DNA of 35,491 nucleotides from Bacteroidota bacterium (GCA_013376995.1 JACAAZ010000031.1:1-35491); one strand, 5' to 3'; positions 15,226-23,083 are shown, counted from the first letter of the stretch. Notes: a model not told the origin generated them from the letters alone. Made by a program: numbers and translations.

Positions 15226-17184
15226 TTATTTAACTGTCAGCCTGTTTTCAATCATTCTGGTATTATACTGCTGTTTGATCGCTTTCAGGAATTGCAGCAT
15301 GGTTTGAGCAGTTTCTTTTTCAGTTAATTCAATTGGATGGGTCAAAAGTGGATCATCCTTGTAATTATAGAGGGCTAATTTATCAAATCCATTCCATTGA
15401 AGAGCATAATTGCCGGAAATCAATTGATAACTATTGCTTATCATCGACAGATCAAACCTGGTGGCTTCCTGCCTGAAGATGGATTGTCCAAAGCAAATGA
15501 ATGACTTATTATATCCCAGGTAATCAAGGATGCTCGGCATTATATCAATTTGCTGCATGACCTGTTCTGAGTTTCCTTTTAAATCACTGCCGGGTTGAAA
15601 GAAAAGGATTGGAATACGGTATTGCCCGACACGCGTCTTGTAAACTGCCAGATCTGCTTCAGAAGTATGATCTGCAGTTATAACAAATAATGTGTTTGAG
15701 TACCAGGGCATTTTGCAGGCCTTGGCAAAAAACTGGCTTAGGGCATAATCTGTATACATAATGGCTTCCTGAATGGCCAGCTTGCCTTTTCTGAACTTCC
15801 CCTTATATTTTTCAGGTATTCTGTAAGGATGATGTGAGGACAGGGTGAAAATTGCGCTTATAAAAGGTTGAGGCTTCCTGTTGAGTTCCGTGGCAAAATA
15901 ATTCAGGTAAGGTTCATCCCATATTCCCCATTCTCCGTCATAGTCCTTATCATTATCGTAGTCATTTCTCCCATAATACTTATCAAATCCTGCAGACTGG
16001 GTAAAGCTGTCAAAACCCATGGTTCCATTGCTTCCTCCGTGAAAAAATGAAGAGTTGTATCCTTCAGGCTTAAGCAGGCTAGCCAGGCTGTTTATCTTGT
16101 TTCCCGAGTACATAGAAGTGATAAAATCCTGGTTCATCCATGTTGGAAGTCCGCTTAGGACTGCTGGTATACCTTCGATGGATCTTTTCCCATCAGAAAA
16201 ACCATTAAAGCTGGCGCTGTACTGGGATAAACTATCAAGAAAAGGTGTAAAACCAGTTTGCTTCCCATTTTGAAGGTCCTTGTTCAGAAATCCAATATGC
16301 TCACGCGAAAAGCTCTCCAGGATTACTATGACAATATTGAGCTTGTTCATTGGCCTGGTATTTCCAAGGCTGTCGTGCTGAGCATAGTTGCGATCTACCC
16401 TGAAGTATTTTTCGAGTTCCTGCTCTGATTTGAAATAGTTCACTTTCTCAAGTCCATGCTGATCCAGGGTTCTCATAATAGTGAATGAGGAATTCAAGAT
16501 CAGGGGAGTGTTCTGGGCATCAGCATACTCGCTGGCTGTGAGGATGCCAATTGGTTTCAGTTGCATGCCACCTCTCATGCCGAGTATGGTTAGACTGGCA
16601 ATGATCAAAGCTAGAATGAACTGGCCTCCAAAGTACCAGGCTTTTCCTTGAACCTGGCTTGACACAGCAATTCGTATTCGTTTTGTTAACCAGATCAACA
16701 CAAAGATGCAAAGGATCCAGATCACGAACATATACCAAAAATCATGAACAAACTGGAACATTATGTTTTTTTCGGTTCCAACCTTCAGGTATGAAAAAAT
16801 ATCTCCCGTCATCCTCTTCATTGTAAATGGGAAGTATTTAACATCTACAAAGTTGGGCACCAGCAGTAAGCCGTTTGAGAAACAATATAGTATATCAACG
16901 CCAACCTGGAAGGTGTGTACTTGCCGAAATCGAAAGGGTATAGTGAGCAGAAGGATTACTAAAACGTTTGCATAAAAAACTGCTGAAATGTCGAATCTAA
17001 GGCCGGAAATGAAATACTTGAAAAGCATGGAAGTGTTAACTCCCGGGAAAAGGGTCTCATTGAAAAAATAAAGCAGGAGTCGGCTTACAGACAATAGGAT
17101 AATTGCAGGCAACAATCGCAGGAGCAGTGAAATCTGCGGGTTTCCGAGGTATATGGTTTTAGTAGTTGGGCTATTGAGAATCAT
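15226..17184 (-). CDS. LtaS/OpgB-like phosphoglycerol transferase (sulfatase fold)
   Basis: A membrane-anchored enzyme of the alkaline phosphatase superfamily, expected to transfer glycerophosphate (or a related head group) from phospholipid to an envelope glycan, releasing diacylglycerol. The 652 residues comprise an N-terminal domain with about five membrane helices (residues 20-205) and a periplasmic sulfatase domain (about 280-600). Metal and catalytic residues are visible: IVILESFS (E290), the nucleophile region GKRSIEG (Ser335, where Gram-positive LtaS has Thr), FTLSSHHPY and FVITADHTSEAD. First gene of a four-gene operon with a DAG kinase. The acceptor is unknown; Bacteroidota lack classical lipoteichoic acid. 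Confidence 0.92.
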   Translation of the reverse strand: MILNSPTTKTIYLGNPQISLLLRLLPAIILLSVSRLLLYFFNETLFPGVNTSMLFKYFISGLRFDISAVFYANVLVILLLTIPFRFRQVHTFQVGVDILYCFSNGLLLVPNFVDVKYFPFTMKRMTGDIFSYLKVGTEKNIMFQFVHDFWYMFVIWILCIFVLIWLTKRIRIAVSSQVQGKAWYFGGQFILALIIASLTILGMRGGMQLKPIGILTASEYADAQNTPLILNSSFTIMRTLDQHGLEKVNYFKSEQELEKYFRVDRNYAQHDSLGNTRPMNKLNIVIVILESFSREHIGFLNKDLQNGKQTGFTPFLDSLSQYSASFNGFSDGKRSIEGIPAVLSGLPTWMNQDFITSMYSGNKINSLASLLKPEGYNSSFFHGGSNGTMGFDSFTQSAGFDKYYGRNDYDNDKDYDGEWGIWDEPYLNYFATELNRKPQPFISAIFTLSSHHPYRIPEKYKGKFRKGKLAIQEAIMYTDYALSQFFAKACKMPWYSNTLFVITADHTSEADLAVYKTRVGQYRIPILFFQPGSDLKGNSEQVMQQIDIMPSILDYLGYNKSFICFGQSIFRQEATRFDLSMISNSYQLISGNYALQWNGFDKLALYNYKDDPLLTHPIELTEKETAQTMLQFLKAIKQQYNTRMIENRLTVK

Positions 17185-17320
17185 TTGTTGCTGATCGTTT
17201 TGAAAAGTAGTTGATCAGATATCTTAAGAGGTTTCATGCTTGCCGGCAAAGGTGAACAATTATAGGGGTAGCAACCAGCTAAAAATCCGGATTTTACTTT
17301 CAGGTACTTAAAACCGGAAT
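17185..17320 (-). promoter_or_regulatory. gap upstream of the envelope operon
   Basis: Holds a possible -7 box CACCTTTG (17247-17254, first base off consensus) with GTTG 17 nt upstream, a weak promoter candidate for the phosphoglycerol transferase operon. The right part is a putative terminator for the DUF5011 gene. Confidence 0.35.
17281..17318 (-). terminator. putative terminator of DUF5011 lipoprotein gene
   Basis: TCCGGTTTTA-like arms (17286-17296 and 17309-17318) pair with one bulge, and a run of five T follows on the minus strand (17281-17285). It starts 3 nt after the stop codon. Weaker than the other hairpins in the window. Confidence 0.5.
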
Positions 17321-17638
17321 CTATTTAAAATATTTGATAATTACCTGCCGGGTTACTTCATCGGCTTTGTTTCCATCTTTGTCAGTTACATTATATCTGA
17401 CAGTATAGTTGCCAACTGTGCTTGTGTCGACATTGCTGGTTGTCAGTATTTTAGATGTAAGATCTCCATCTTCACTATCATGTGCTGTGGCACCGGCATC
17501 TATATAAGGGTATCCCACTCCAGAATTCGTCGGATTATTTCCTAACAATGTAATAACGGGAATACTGCCTTTATCTTTTTTGCATGCAAAAAGGATAATG
17601 CAAAAAAGGATCAGATTTGTTATGATAATTTTTTTCAT
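17321..17638 (-). CDS. small lipoprotein with DUF5011/Ig-like domain
   Basis: With the start at 17638 the protein has 105 residues: a lipoprotein signal (hydrophobic stretch, then IILFAC with lipidated Cys19), a short charged linker (KKDKG) and one beta-sandwich domain. The domain has the DUF5011 signature: GVGYPYIDAGATAHDSEDGDLTSKI (in parts), VDTSTVGNYTVRYNVTDKDGNKA and a terminal VIIKYF strand. It is probably a surface or periplasmic adhesion/scaffold module; the specific role is unknown. A more upstream ATG (17647) is in frame, but the TAATTTTG -7 box at 17662-17669 leaves a very short leader either way. Such domains normally occur as repeats in large proteins; a single stand-alone copy is unusual. 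Confidence 0.82.
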   Translation of the reverse strand: MKKIIITNLILFCIILFACKKDKGSIPVITLLGNNPTNSGVGYPYIDAGATAHDSEDGDLTSKILTTSNVDTSTVGNYTVRYNVTDKDGNKADEVTRQVIIKYFK

Positions 17639-17661
17639 GATAGCCATGATTTATGGAGATG

Positions 17662-17669
17662 CAAAATTA
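17662..17669 (-). promoter_or_regulatory. -7 element for DUF5011 lipoprotein gene
   Basis: TAATTTTG on the minus strand, immediately after the T run of the preceding gene's terminator hairpin. The -33 position falls inside that hairpin and is a poor match. Confidence 0.45.
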
Positions 17670-17698
17670 AAAAAAGAGGTGCGTAATGCACCTCTTTT
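17670..17698 (-). terminator. terminator of 291-residue lipoprotein gene
   Basis: A perfect 11-bp stem (17672-17682 with 17688-17698) and 5-nt loop, followed on the minus strand by T residues (17668-17675). The hairpin starts 21 nt after the stop codon. Confidence 0.85.
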
Positions 17699-17719
17699 CA
17701 GCTGAATTCAGCAATATGA

Positions 17720-18595
17720 TTACTTCTGGATTTTGACTTCTATTTTAATGGATCTGTCAGCTCCGGTTGTTCCGTTGATTTCGAGAACCTTGAACAAGCC
17801 CTTTTTGCTTGGATTTGATGAAGTAGAGGCTGTCTGGAATGCAATGATATCACCAACATTCAATTGATTAACGTGAGTATCGGTGAGTCCGCTTACTGCA
17901 TTTCCTATAACAGTGCCATTAGTAATTGTTGTCCAGTCAACACCACTGGTGAGCTTAAGTAAAGTAGCATTCTTTGGATTCCAGGTATCACATTCGGCAA
18001 ATGCAGGTACGGCCAGTAACTGGGCGTCAGAAATAGCAACAATTGAGGCCATGTTTGTTGAACCATAGTAGTAAACCATATCAGCCTTTTCAGGGTTTGT
18101 ACGGGCTTCTGAAAGTTTCAACACAGAATTATCGGCGGTTGAGTAAAAACTGCCGTTGTCAGGGTTCAGCTGACCACCCAGCAAAACAGCTGTGTAAGAA
18201 TTAATAGGAGCTTCCGTTGTAACAGTCAGGTTCAGGTCAGCAGTTTGGCCATCTTTGTCAGTTATTGTGAAAGTGAGTCTTGATTCACCTGCATCAGGGA
18301 ATTCAAAAGAATAATCCTGGTTGAATGAATCTGATGAGAAGGTGGTATCAACTACAGTTATTGGCGTATTATTAGATGTAGCAACAATTTTGAACCTCTC
18401 CAATTTTGAACTTCCATTAGTGGCAGTTATTCCAAATTTAAGGGTGGAACCTGCATCTACAGTAACATCAGAAGAAGTATATGCGCTTCCTCCTTTAAAA
18501 TTTATAGTTGGAGGGGTCTTGTCTTTTGTGCACGAAGTAAGGAAGGTAAAGCCGGCAAAGATTAAAGTAACAATGATCAGATGAGTCTTTTTCAT
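17720..18595 (-). CDS. lipoprotein of unknown function with N-terminal Ig-like region
   Basis: 291 residues. A lipoprotein signal ends in FLTSC (Cys22), followed by TKDKTPP. Residues about 30-130 look like an Ig-like/cadherin-type beta sandwich (DAGSTLKFGITATNGSSKLERF, then DAGESRLTFTITDKDGQTADLNL). The C-terminal half (140-290) contains YYYGSTNMASIVAISD and DTHVNQLNVGDIIAFQT and does not match a family I know by name, though similar lipoproteins are common in Bacteroidota. It has a near-consensus promoter (18655-18685) and its own terminator, so it is an independent unit and probably well expressed. Confidence 0.85.
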   Translation of the reverse strand: MKKTHLIIVTLIFAGFTFLTSCTKDKTPPTINFKGGSAYTSSDVTVDAGSTLKFGITATNGSSKLERFKIVATSNNTPITVVDTTFSSDSFNQDYSFEFPDAGESRLTFTITDKDGQTADLNLTVTTEAPINSYTAVLLGGQLNPDNGSFYSTADNSVLKLSEARTNPEKADMVYYYGSTNMASIVAISDAQLLAVPAFAECDTWNPKNATLLKLTSGVDWTTITNGTVIGNAVSGLTDTHVNQLNVGDIIAFQTASTSSNPSKKGLFKVLEINGTTGADRSIKIEVKIQK

Positions 18596-18654
18596 GTTAA
18601 TAGTTTTTAGTTATGAAAAGAATTAGTTGAAATTTGCTTGTTTGAAAAACGCTG

Positions 18655-18685
18655 CAAAATTATGAATGATCCGGCAATTATCAAA
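18655..18685 (-). promoter_or_regulatory. promoter of 291-residue lipoprotein gene
   Basis: TTTG (18682-18685), 19 nt, TAATTTTG (18655-18662) on the minus strand, a full consensus match about 60-90 nt ahead of the ATG. Confidence 0.8.
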
Positions 18686-18813
18686 ATTTGTGCCAATAAT
18701 TCAATTTCTTTACGAAAATGGCTGCAGAACAGGAAGAGCTCGGAAATAAAGATATTAACTAATTAAGTGTTAACAAAAAAACAACAAAATCTATTGAAGT
18801 AATGACAAAATAC

Positions 18814-18845
18814 TTGCTTTGGTCTTTTAAATTAATATATTTTTG
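18814..18845 (+). promoter_or_regulatory. promoter of 54-residue lipoprotein gene
   Basis: TTG (18814-18816), 21 nt, TATTTTTG (18838-18845). The predicted start near 18852 leaves about 27 nt before the ATG at 18879. It is arranged divergently from the 18655-18685 promoter. Confidence 0.7.
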
Positions 18846-18878
18846 CAACAAAATTAACCACCTTAAAACAAACAACAC

Positions 18879-19043
18879 ATGAAAAAACTGTTATTCTTAC
18901 TTGCAATTGCCGGCATGATTTCGATGGTTGCCTGCAAATCAAAAGAAAACAAAACTGACGCTACTACTGACACAACTGCAGTAAAACAGGCTCCTGTTGA
19001 TACAGCTGCAGCCCATGTTGCTGACACAACGAAAGCTAAGTAA
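18879..19043 (+). CDS. 54-residue small lipoprotein
   Basis: A short gene between a clear promoter and a clear terminator. The protein begins MKKLLFLLAIAG, has a lipobox MVAC with Cys19, and a mature tail of only 35 residues, Thr/Ala/Asp/Lys-rich with two TDTT/VDTA-like repeats (DATTDTTAVKQAPVDTAAAHVADTT in parts). It has no fold and no Trp, Tyr or Phe after the signal. It resembles the very small Thr/Pro/Ala-rich lipoproteins seen in Bacteroidota. Function unknown; possibilities include an outer-membrane spacer or a stress-related lipopeptide. Confidence 0.82.
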   Translation: MKKLLFLLAIAGMISMVACKSKENKTDATTDTTAVKQAPVDTAAAHVADTTKAK

Positions 19044-19080
19044 TTCCATATCCAGTTAAGCTGGTTAAATTAAAATCTTT

Positions 19081-19108
19081 AGGAAGCCATTGGCTTCCTT
19101 TTTTTTTA
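19081..19108 (+). terminator. terminator of the small lipoprotein gene
   Basis: A perfect 8-bp stem AGGAAGCC/GGCTTCCT with a 3-nt loop (19081-19099), followed by a run of T to 19108. Confidence 0.9.
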
Positions 19109-19136
19109 ATGAATTTTGGCAAAAATGAATTCTAAG

Positions 19137-19184
19137 AAAAATACGTATAAACGTTTGGTAGATTCTTTATCAAACGTATTTTTG
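19137..19184 (+). promoter_or_regulatory. citrate lyase operon promoter within nested inverted repeats
   Basis: TTTG (19154-19157), 19 nt, TATTTTTG (19177-19184) is a full consensus promoter. It is overlaid by two inverted repeats: ACGTTTG/CAAACGT (19151-19157 and 19171-19177) and AAAAATACGT/ACGTATTTTT (19137-19146 and 19174-19183). The -33 box and the start of the -7 box lie inside the repeat arms, as expected for an operator where a dimeric repressor would block polymerase. The regulator is unknown. Confidence 0.75.
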
Positions 19185-19247
19185 CTTGTTGACTAAACTA
19201 ATTAATCACAAATAAAATTTGAATTCAATTAATTAATAATTAGGGCT

Positions 19248-20483
19248 ATGGAATTCGTATCAGACAAAATTGCAGCCATTGGAAACAAGGGAAAAGGCAT
19301 TCGATCCGACTGCTTCATCACTATGGAATTGACTGAAGGGGAAGGAATACAGCTGGAATTAGTCAGTAAGGTACAAAGCATGTTTGGTGAAGATATCCGA
19401 AATCTCATATTCCAGATTCTCGATTTCTTTGAGGTGAAGAATGCCAGGATACTTGTTGAAGATAGCGGAGCATTATCACTTGTACTTGCCGCGAGACTTG
19501 AAGCAGCTATAAAAGTATTGAAACCTGTAGATAAGGATTTTCTTTTACCATTGATTCCTGAAAACCTCTACAATACAGCCAGTGACAGAAACCGTTTTTC
19601 AAGGCTTTATCTTCCAGGTAATACGCCAAGTCTGTCAATTAATGCAGGAATACACAAACCCGATGGTATCATCCTGGACCTGGAAGATGCTGTTGCTCCT
19701 TCCAAAAAATATGAAGCCAGGTTTCTTGTCAGGAATAGCCTGAGAGGAATAGATTTTTATGGTGCTGAAAGGATGGTCAGGATTAACCAGGTTCCGCAAG
19801 GTCTTGAAGACCTTGAATTTGTTGTGCCTCACAACGTCAATCTCATTCTGCTACCCAAATGCGAAAGTGCAGACCAGGTTAATCAGGTAAATTCCAGGAT
19901 AGCCGCCATCAAAGCTAAAACCAGGGACAGCCAGCCAATATGGATTATGCCTATAATAGAAAGTGCCCTGGGCGTTTTAAAGGCGTTTGAAATTGCCCTC
20001 AGTGAAAATGTTGTCGCTATGGCTATCGGATTGGAAGACTATACAGCAGATCTTGGAACCCGCAGAACTCAGGATGGGAATGAATCCTTTTTTGCAAGAA
20101 GTATGGTTGTAAATGCATGCAAAGCTGCTGGTATCCAGGCTATTGATTCTGTGTTCAGCGATGTAGCTGATATGGAAGCACTCAAGCAAAATGTCATTCG
20201 TTCCAAGGCGCTTGGATTTGATGGCATGGGCTGCATTCACCCCCGCCAGATTAAAGTTATCCATGACAATTTCGCTCCTGATCATGATGAAATTGAAAAA
20301 GCCAAAAAGATTGTCAACGCCTTTATAATTGCAACTGAAAAAGGGCTGGGAGTGGTGTCGCTTGGAACCAAGATGATTGATCCTCCTGTTGTAAAACGTG
20401 CACAAAAGGTAATTGATCTGGCGGTAACCATGAACAAACTAAAGTCTGATTGGAGGGAGGAATTCCTCTCTGAGGTAAAATAA
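19248..20483 (+). CDS. citDE: citrate lyase acyl carrier (CitD) fused to beta subunit (CitE)
   Basis: A fusion of two citrate lyase subunits, 411 residues. Residues about 1-92 match CitD, the acyl carrier: GIRSDCFITMEL aligns Ser20 with the Ser14 of E. coli CitD that carries the phosphoribosyl-dephospho-CoA arm, followed by VSKVQSMFGEDIRNLI and EDSGALSLVLAARLEAA. Residues about 112-411 are CitE, which cleaves citryl-thioester to acetyl-thioester and oxaloacetate: RLYLPGNTP, ILDLEDAVAPSKKYEAR, VRIN, LLPKCES, IESALGVL, GLEDYTADLGTRRT and GCIHPRQI. CitD and CitE are usually separate genes. It is followed by citF after a 72-nt gap. No citC, citX or citG is seen. A citramalate lyase is the main alternative. 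Confidence 0.9.
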   Translation: MEFVSDKIAAIGNKGKGIRSDCFITMELTEGEGIQLELVSKVQSMFGEDIRNLIFQILDFFEVKNARILVEDSGALSLVLAARLEAAIKVLKPVDKDFLLPLIPENLYNTASDRNRFSRLYLPGNTPSLSINAGIHKPDGIILDLEDAVAPSKKYEARFLVRNSLRGIDFYGAERMVRINQVPQGLEDLEFVVPHNVNLILLPKCESADQVNQVNSRIAAIKAKTRDSQPIWIMPIIESALGVLKAFEIALSENVVAMAIGLEDYTADLGTRRTQDGNESFFARSMVVNACKAAGIQAIDSVFSDVADMEALKQNVIRSKALGFDGMGCIHPRQIKVIHDNFAPDHDEIEKAKKIVNAFIIATEKGLGVVSLGTKMIDPPVVKRAQKVIDLAVTMNKLKSDWREEFLSEVK

Positions 20484-20555
20484 TTGACTGGCATTCATTT
20501 TCGGTATCAACGCTTTGCCAGCTAAAAACATCATTAAAATTAATACTTTCTGATT

Positions 20556-22118
20556 ATGTCAAAATATGATAAGTTAACCACGAACGCTGTTGGGAGAACT
20601 GTTCCCCAGGTTGTTAATGGTAAGGATGCTACACCATTCCTGGGTGTTGGTAAATTCCGCCCGACAGGACGAAAATTTGCCCCCAGGATCTCTACCCTGG
20701 CTGATTATCCTGAAGACGGAAACAAGGTTGTCCCTGGTTTGAAGGAAGCCCTTATACGTTCGGGCTTAAGCGATGGAATGGTCATTTCAACGCATCACCA
20801 TTTTCGTAATGGTGACCTGGTTGCAATTCAGATTTTTGATATTGCTGCAGAACTCGGCATCAAAGGGCTTACCTGGGTGCCTTCAGCTTCTTTTGAATGT
20901 CATGCGCCATTGATCAAATACCTCGAAGATGGGACTATCCATCATATCGAAGGAAGTATGAACGGTGCATTGGGAAGGTTCACCTCGGAAGGTGGGATGC
21001 AGGGTTTAGGCATACTCCGCTCGCATGGTGGCCGCTACCAAGCTATTCAGGATGGTGATGTGCAAATTGATATAGCTGTTATTGCTGCGCCAACAGCCGA
21101 TCCTTTCGGTAATGCTACTGGTGACAGGGGACCTGCTGCCTGCGGATTGTTGGGATTTGCACTTGCTGATTCGCAATATGCAGATAAGGTGATTGTTGTG
21201 ACTGATAACCTGGTTCCTTTTCCTTGTGTTCCCTGGCAGATCCACGGTAATTATGTTGATTTTGTTGTGGTATTGGATAAAATAGGAATCCCTGAAAAAA
21301 TCATTTCTGGAACCACTGAGATTACAAAAAGCCCGGATCGATTGTTACTGGCCGAAATGACAGCACAGTTCTGTGATGAAGCCGGCATCATCCGGGATGG
21401 TTTCTCATTCCAGGCGGGAGCTGGCGGAACCGCTTTGAGTATTGGGATCTACTTTGCAGAAATGTGCAGGCAGCGCGGAATGAAAGCCAGGTTTGCCAGG
21501 GGTGGCTCCAATAAGTACCTGGTAAAAATGCTGGAAGAAGGCTTAGTTGATTATATCCTCGATGGACAGACTTTTGACCTCGAAGGTGTGCGTTCAATGC
21601 GTGAAAATCCGGGGCATTTGAATACAAGCCCTTTTACCAGCTATAATTATCACGGGAAAGGCAACTTTGCACAATTTGTAGATGTAGTTATATTAGGAGC
21701 AACGGAGGTTGATGTGAATTTTAATGCCAATGTCGTTACCCATAGCGATGGATATCTTTTGCATGGAATTGGCGGTTGGATGAATTGCCTGTTATCGAAA
21801 TGTGTTATTCTCCCTGTTCCGCTTTTCCGCGACCGCATGCCTGTTATCCTGGACGATGTAACTACAATTTGCGGCCCCGGTGAATTAATTGATGTAATAG
21901 TTACTGAAAGGGGAATTGCCATAAATCCTCTCCGAACTGACCTGATTGAAAAAATGAAAGGGAGCAACCTCCCGATAAAAACAATTCAGCAGCTTAAGGC
22001 TGAAGCTGAAAAGATCTGTGGAAAACCGTCAAAGCCAAGAGTTACTGATGAAGTTGTAGCGGTAATTAAATGGGTCGATGGAACTGTTATCGATTCGGTT
22101 TTCAGGATTGATAAATGA
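20556..22118 (+). CDS. citF: citrate lyase alpha subunit (citrate:acetyl-ACP transferase)
   Basis: Exchanges acetate for citrate on the acyl carrier thioester, a family I-like CoA-transferase reaction. The 520 residues are close to other CitF proteins (about 510). Conserved segments: GMVISTHHHFRNGD near residue 75, HIEGSMNGALGRFTSEGGM, FQAGAGGTALSIG, GGSNKYLVKMLEEGLVDYILDGQTFDLEG, and the C-terminal GPGELIDVIVTERGIAINP. Together with the upstream CitDE fusion it forms a two-gene set encoding all three catalytic functions. The 72-nt gap contains a CTGGC/GCCAG inverted repeat but no clear promoter. A strong terminator follows at 22149. An equivalent citramalate lyase role is possible. Confidence 0.93.
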   Translation: MSKYDKLTTNAVGRTVPQVVNGKDATPFLGVGKFRPTGRKFAPRISTLADYPEDGNKVVPGLKEALIRSGLSDGMVISTHHHFRNGDLVAIQIFDIAAELGIKGLTWVPSASFECHAPLIKYLEDGTIHHIEGSMNGALGRFTSEGGMQGLGILRSHGGRYQAIQDGDVQIDIAVIAAPTADPFGNATGDRGPAACGLLGFALADSQYADKVIVVTDNLVPFPCVPWQIHGNYVDFVVVLDKIGIPEKIISGTTEITKSPDRLLLAEMTAQFCDEAGIIRDGFSFQAGAGGTALSIGIYFAEMCRQRGMKARFARGGSNKYLVKMLEEGLVDYILDGQTFDLEGVRSMRENPGHLNTSPFTSYNYHGKGNFAQFVDVVILGATEVDVNFNANVVTHSDGYLLHGIGGWMNCLLSKCVILPVPLFRDRMPVILDDVTTICGPGELIDVIVTERGIAINPLRTDLIEKMKGSNLPIKTIQQLKAEAEKICGKPSKPRVTDEVVAVIKWVDGTVIDSVFRIDK

Positions 22119-22148
22119 TCGATTGAAAAATATTGCCAAACAAGCCTT

Positions 22149-22182
22149 GAGAGCCGGAGATTTTCTGGCTCTCTCTTTTTTT
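22149..22182 (+). terminator. terminator of the citrate lyase operon
   Basis: The stem GAGAGCC/GGCTCTC (22149-22155 with 22167-22173) extends inward with wobble pairs and is followed by a T-rich run to 22182, 31 nt after the citF stop. Confidence 0.88.
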
Positions 22183-22534
22183 GACACTTTGAATGAGAGA
22201 TAGTTAAGCTGGTTAGCAATCCGTATGAATAGGACAATTTATAATTTCAAAATGCAAATTTGAAATGTCAAAATTCATATCTCAATTGGTATCTATAGTA
22301 AAGTATTTCTCGTAGAAATATAAGCAGGGCTGATGCTTCTCATCTACTGAAACAGAATTGTATATTTCCTAATGGTTGTATTCGATAAATTCTTCTATTC
22401 CACGAAGAAAGGGAAGTCTTGTTCTTCAATACAACTGGCCATCCTATCCAAATGATTGAAAATTTGTTTTTTTCTCTATATCTTTATAACAATTTAGTTT
22501 GATCTTTCGTTGTTTTTCATAAGTTTCAGTTTCA
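22183..22534. other. intergenic region between citF and the acetyltransferase
   Basis: 350 AT-rich bases without a credible gene. There is a small inverted repeat ATTTCAAA/TTTGAAAT (22244-22251 with 22259-22266). TATCTTTA (22479-22486), with ATTG 20 nt upstream, is a one- to two-mismatch promoter candidate for the downstream gene. A short minus-strand frame at 22344-22442 faintly resembles the N-terminus of a tyrosine recombinase but has a stop inside it; it was not called. Confidence 0.45.
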
Positions 22535-23083
22535 ATGGATTATCCTGACAGTCGCCCGACTATCAAAACAGAAAGATTGCTTCTTCGTCCCCTGCAAATC
22601 AGCGATGGATGGGATGTAAGGAGAATGGCAGGGAACAGCAAAGTAGCGGTGAATACACTTTATATGCCTTTTCCTTATCCCGAAGAAGTCGCTGAAGAAT
22701 GGATCAGTACCCATGCCACTGAGTTTTTCGAAAAAAAGCAACTCATCCTCGGGATAGCACTGAAAAGTTCTAAGGAACTGTTAGGCTGTATCGGATTAAC
22801 TATGAAAACGGATATTGAAAATGCGGAGTTGGGATATTGGATTGGTGAGCCTTACTGGAACCAGGGATATGCTACCGAAGCTGCGAGGGCCATTATTGAT
22901 TTTGGATTTCAATCACTTGGATTACATAAAATTTATGCAAATTACTTTTCGAACAATGCAGCATCCGGCCGGGTTATGGAAAAGATAGGAATGGTGCAGG
23001 AAGGTTACCTCCGGCAGCATGTCCGTCATTGGGGAGAATATAAAGATCTGTATGTTTTTGGTATAGTGAAGCCTGCTATATAA
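22535..23083 (+). CDS. GNAT N-acetyltransferase, RimJ/RimL type
   Basis: A 182-residue acetyl-CoA-dependent acetyltransferase of the RimJ/RimL subgroup that modifies protein N-termini or small amines. Motifs: TERLLLRPLQISDGWDVRRM at the N-terminus, ELGYWIGEPYWNQGYATEAARAIIDFGF (acetyl-CoA-binding Q/R-x-x-G-x-A in the form NQGYATEA), LHKIYANYFSNNAASGRVMEKIGMVQEG and a C-terminal KDLYVFGI strand. The substrate cannot be deduced. The large A2M gene starts 42 nt after its stop, so they may share a transcript, although no functional link is evident. Confidence 0.93.
   Translation: MDYPDSRPTIKTERLLLRPLQISDGWDVRRMAGNSKVAVNTLYMPFPYPEEVAEEWISTHATEFFEKKQLILGIALKSSKELLGCIGLTMKTDIENAELGYWIGEPYWNQGYATEAARAIIDFGFQSLGLHKIYANYFSNNAASGRVMEKIGMVQEGYLRQHVRHWGEYKDLYVFGIVKPAI

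Noticed and set aside
22344-22442. A minus-strand frame whose translation (FPFFVE, stop, KNLSNTTIRKYT) faintly resembles the N-terminal core-binding domain of tyrosine recombinases
   Set aside because: Only about 30 codons, with an internal stop, no catalytic domain, no repeats or target-site duplication nearby. Chance similarity cannot be excluded.
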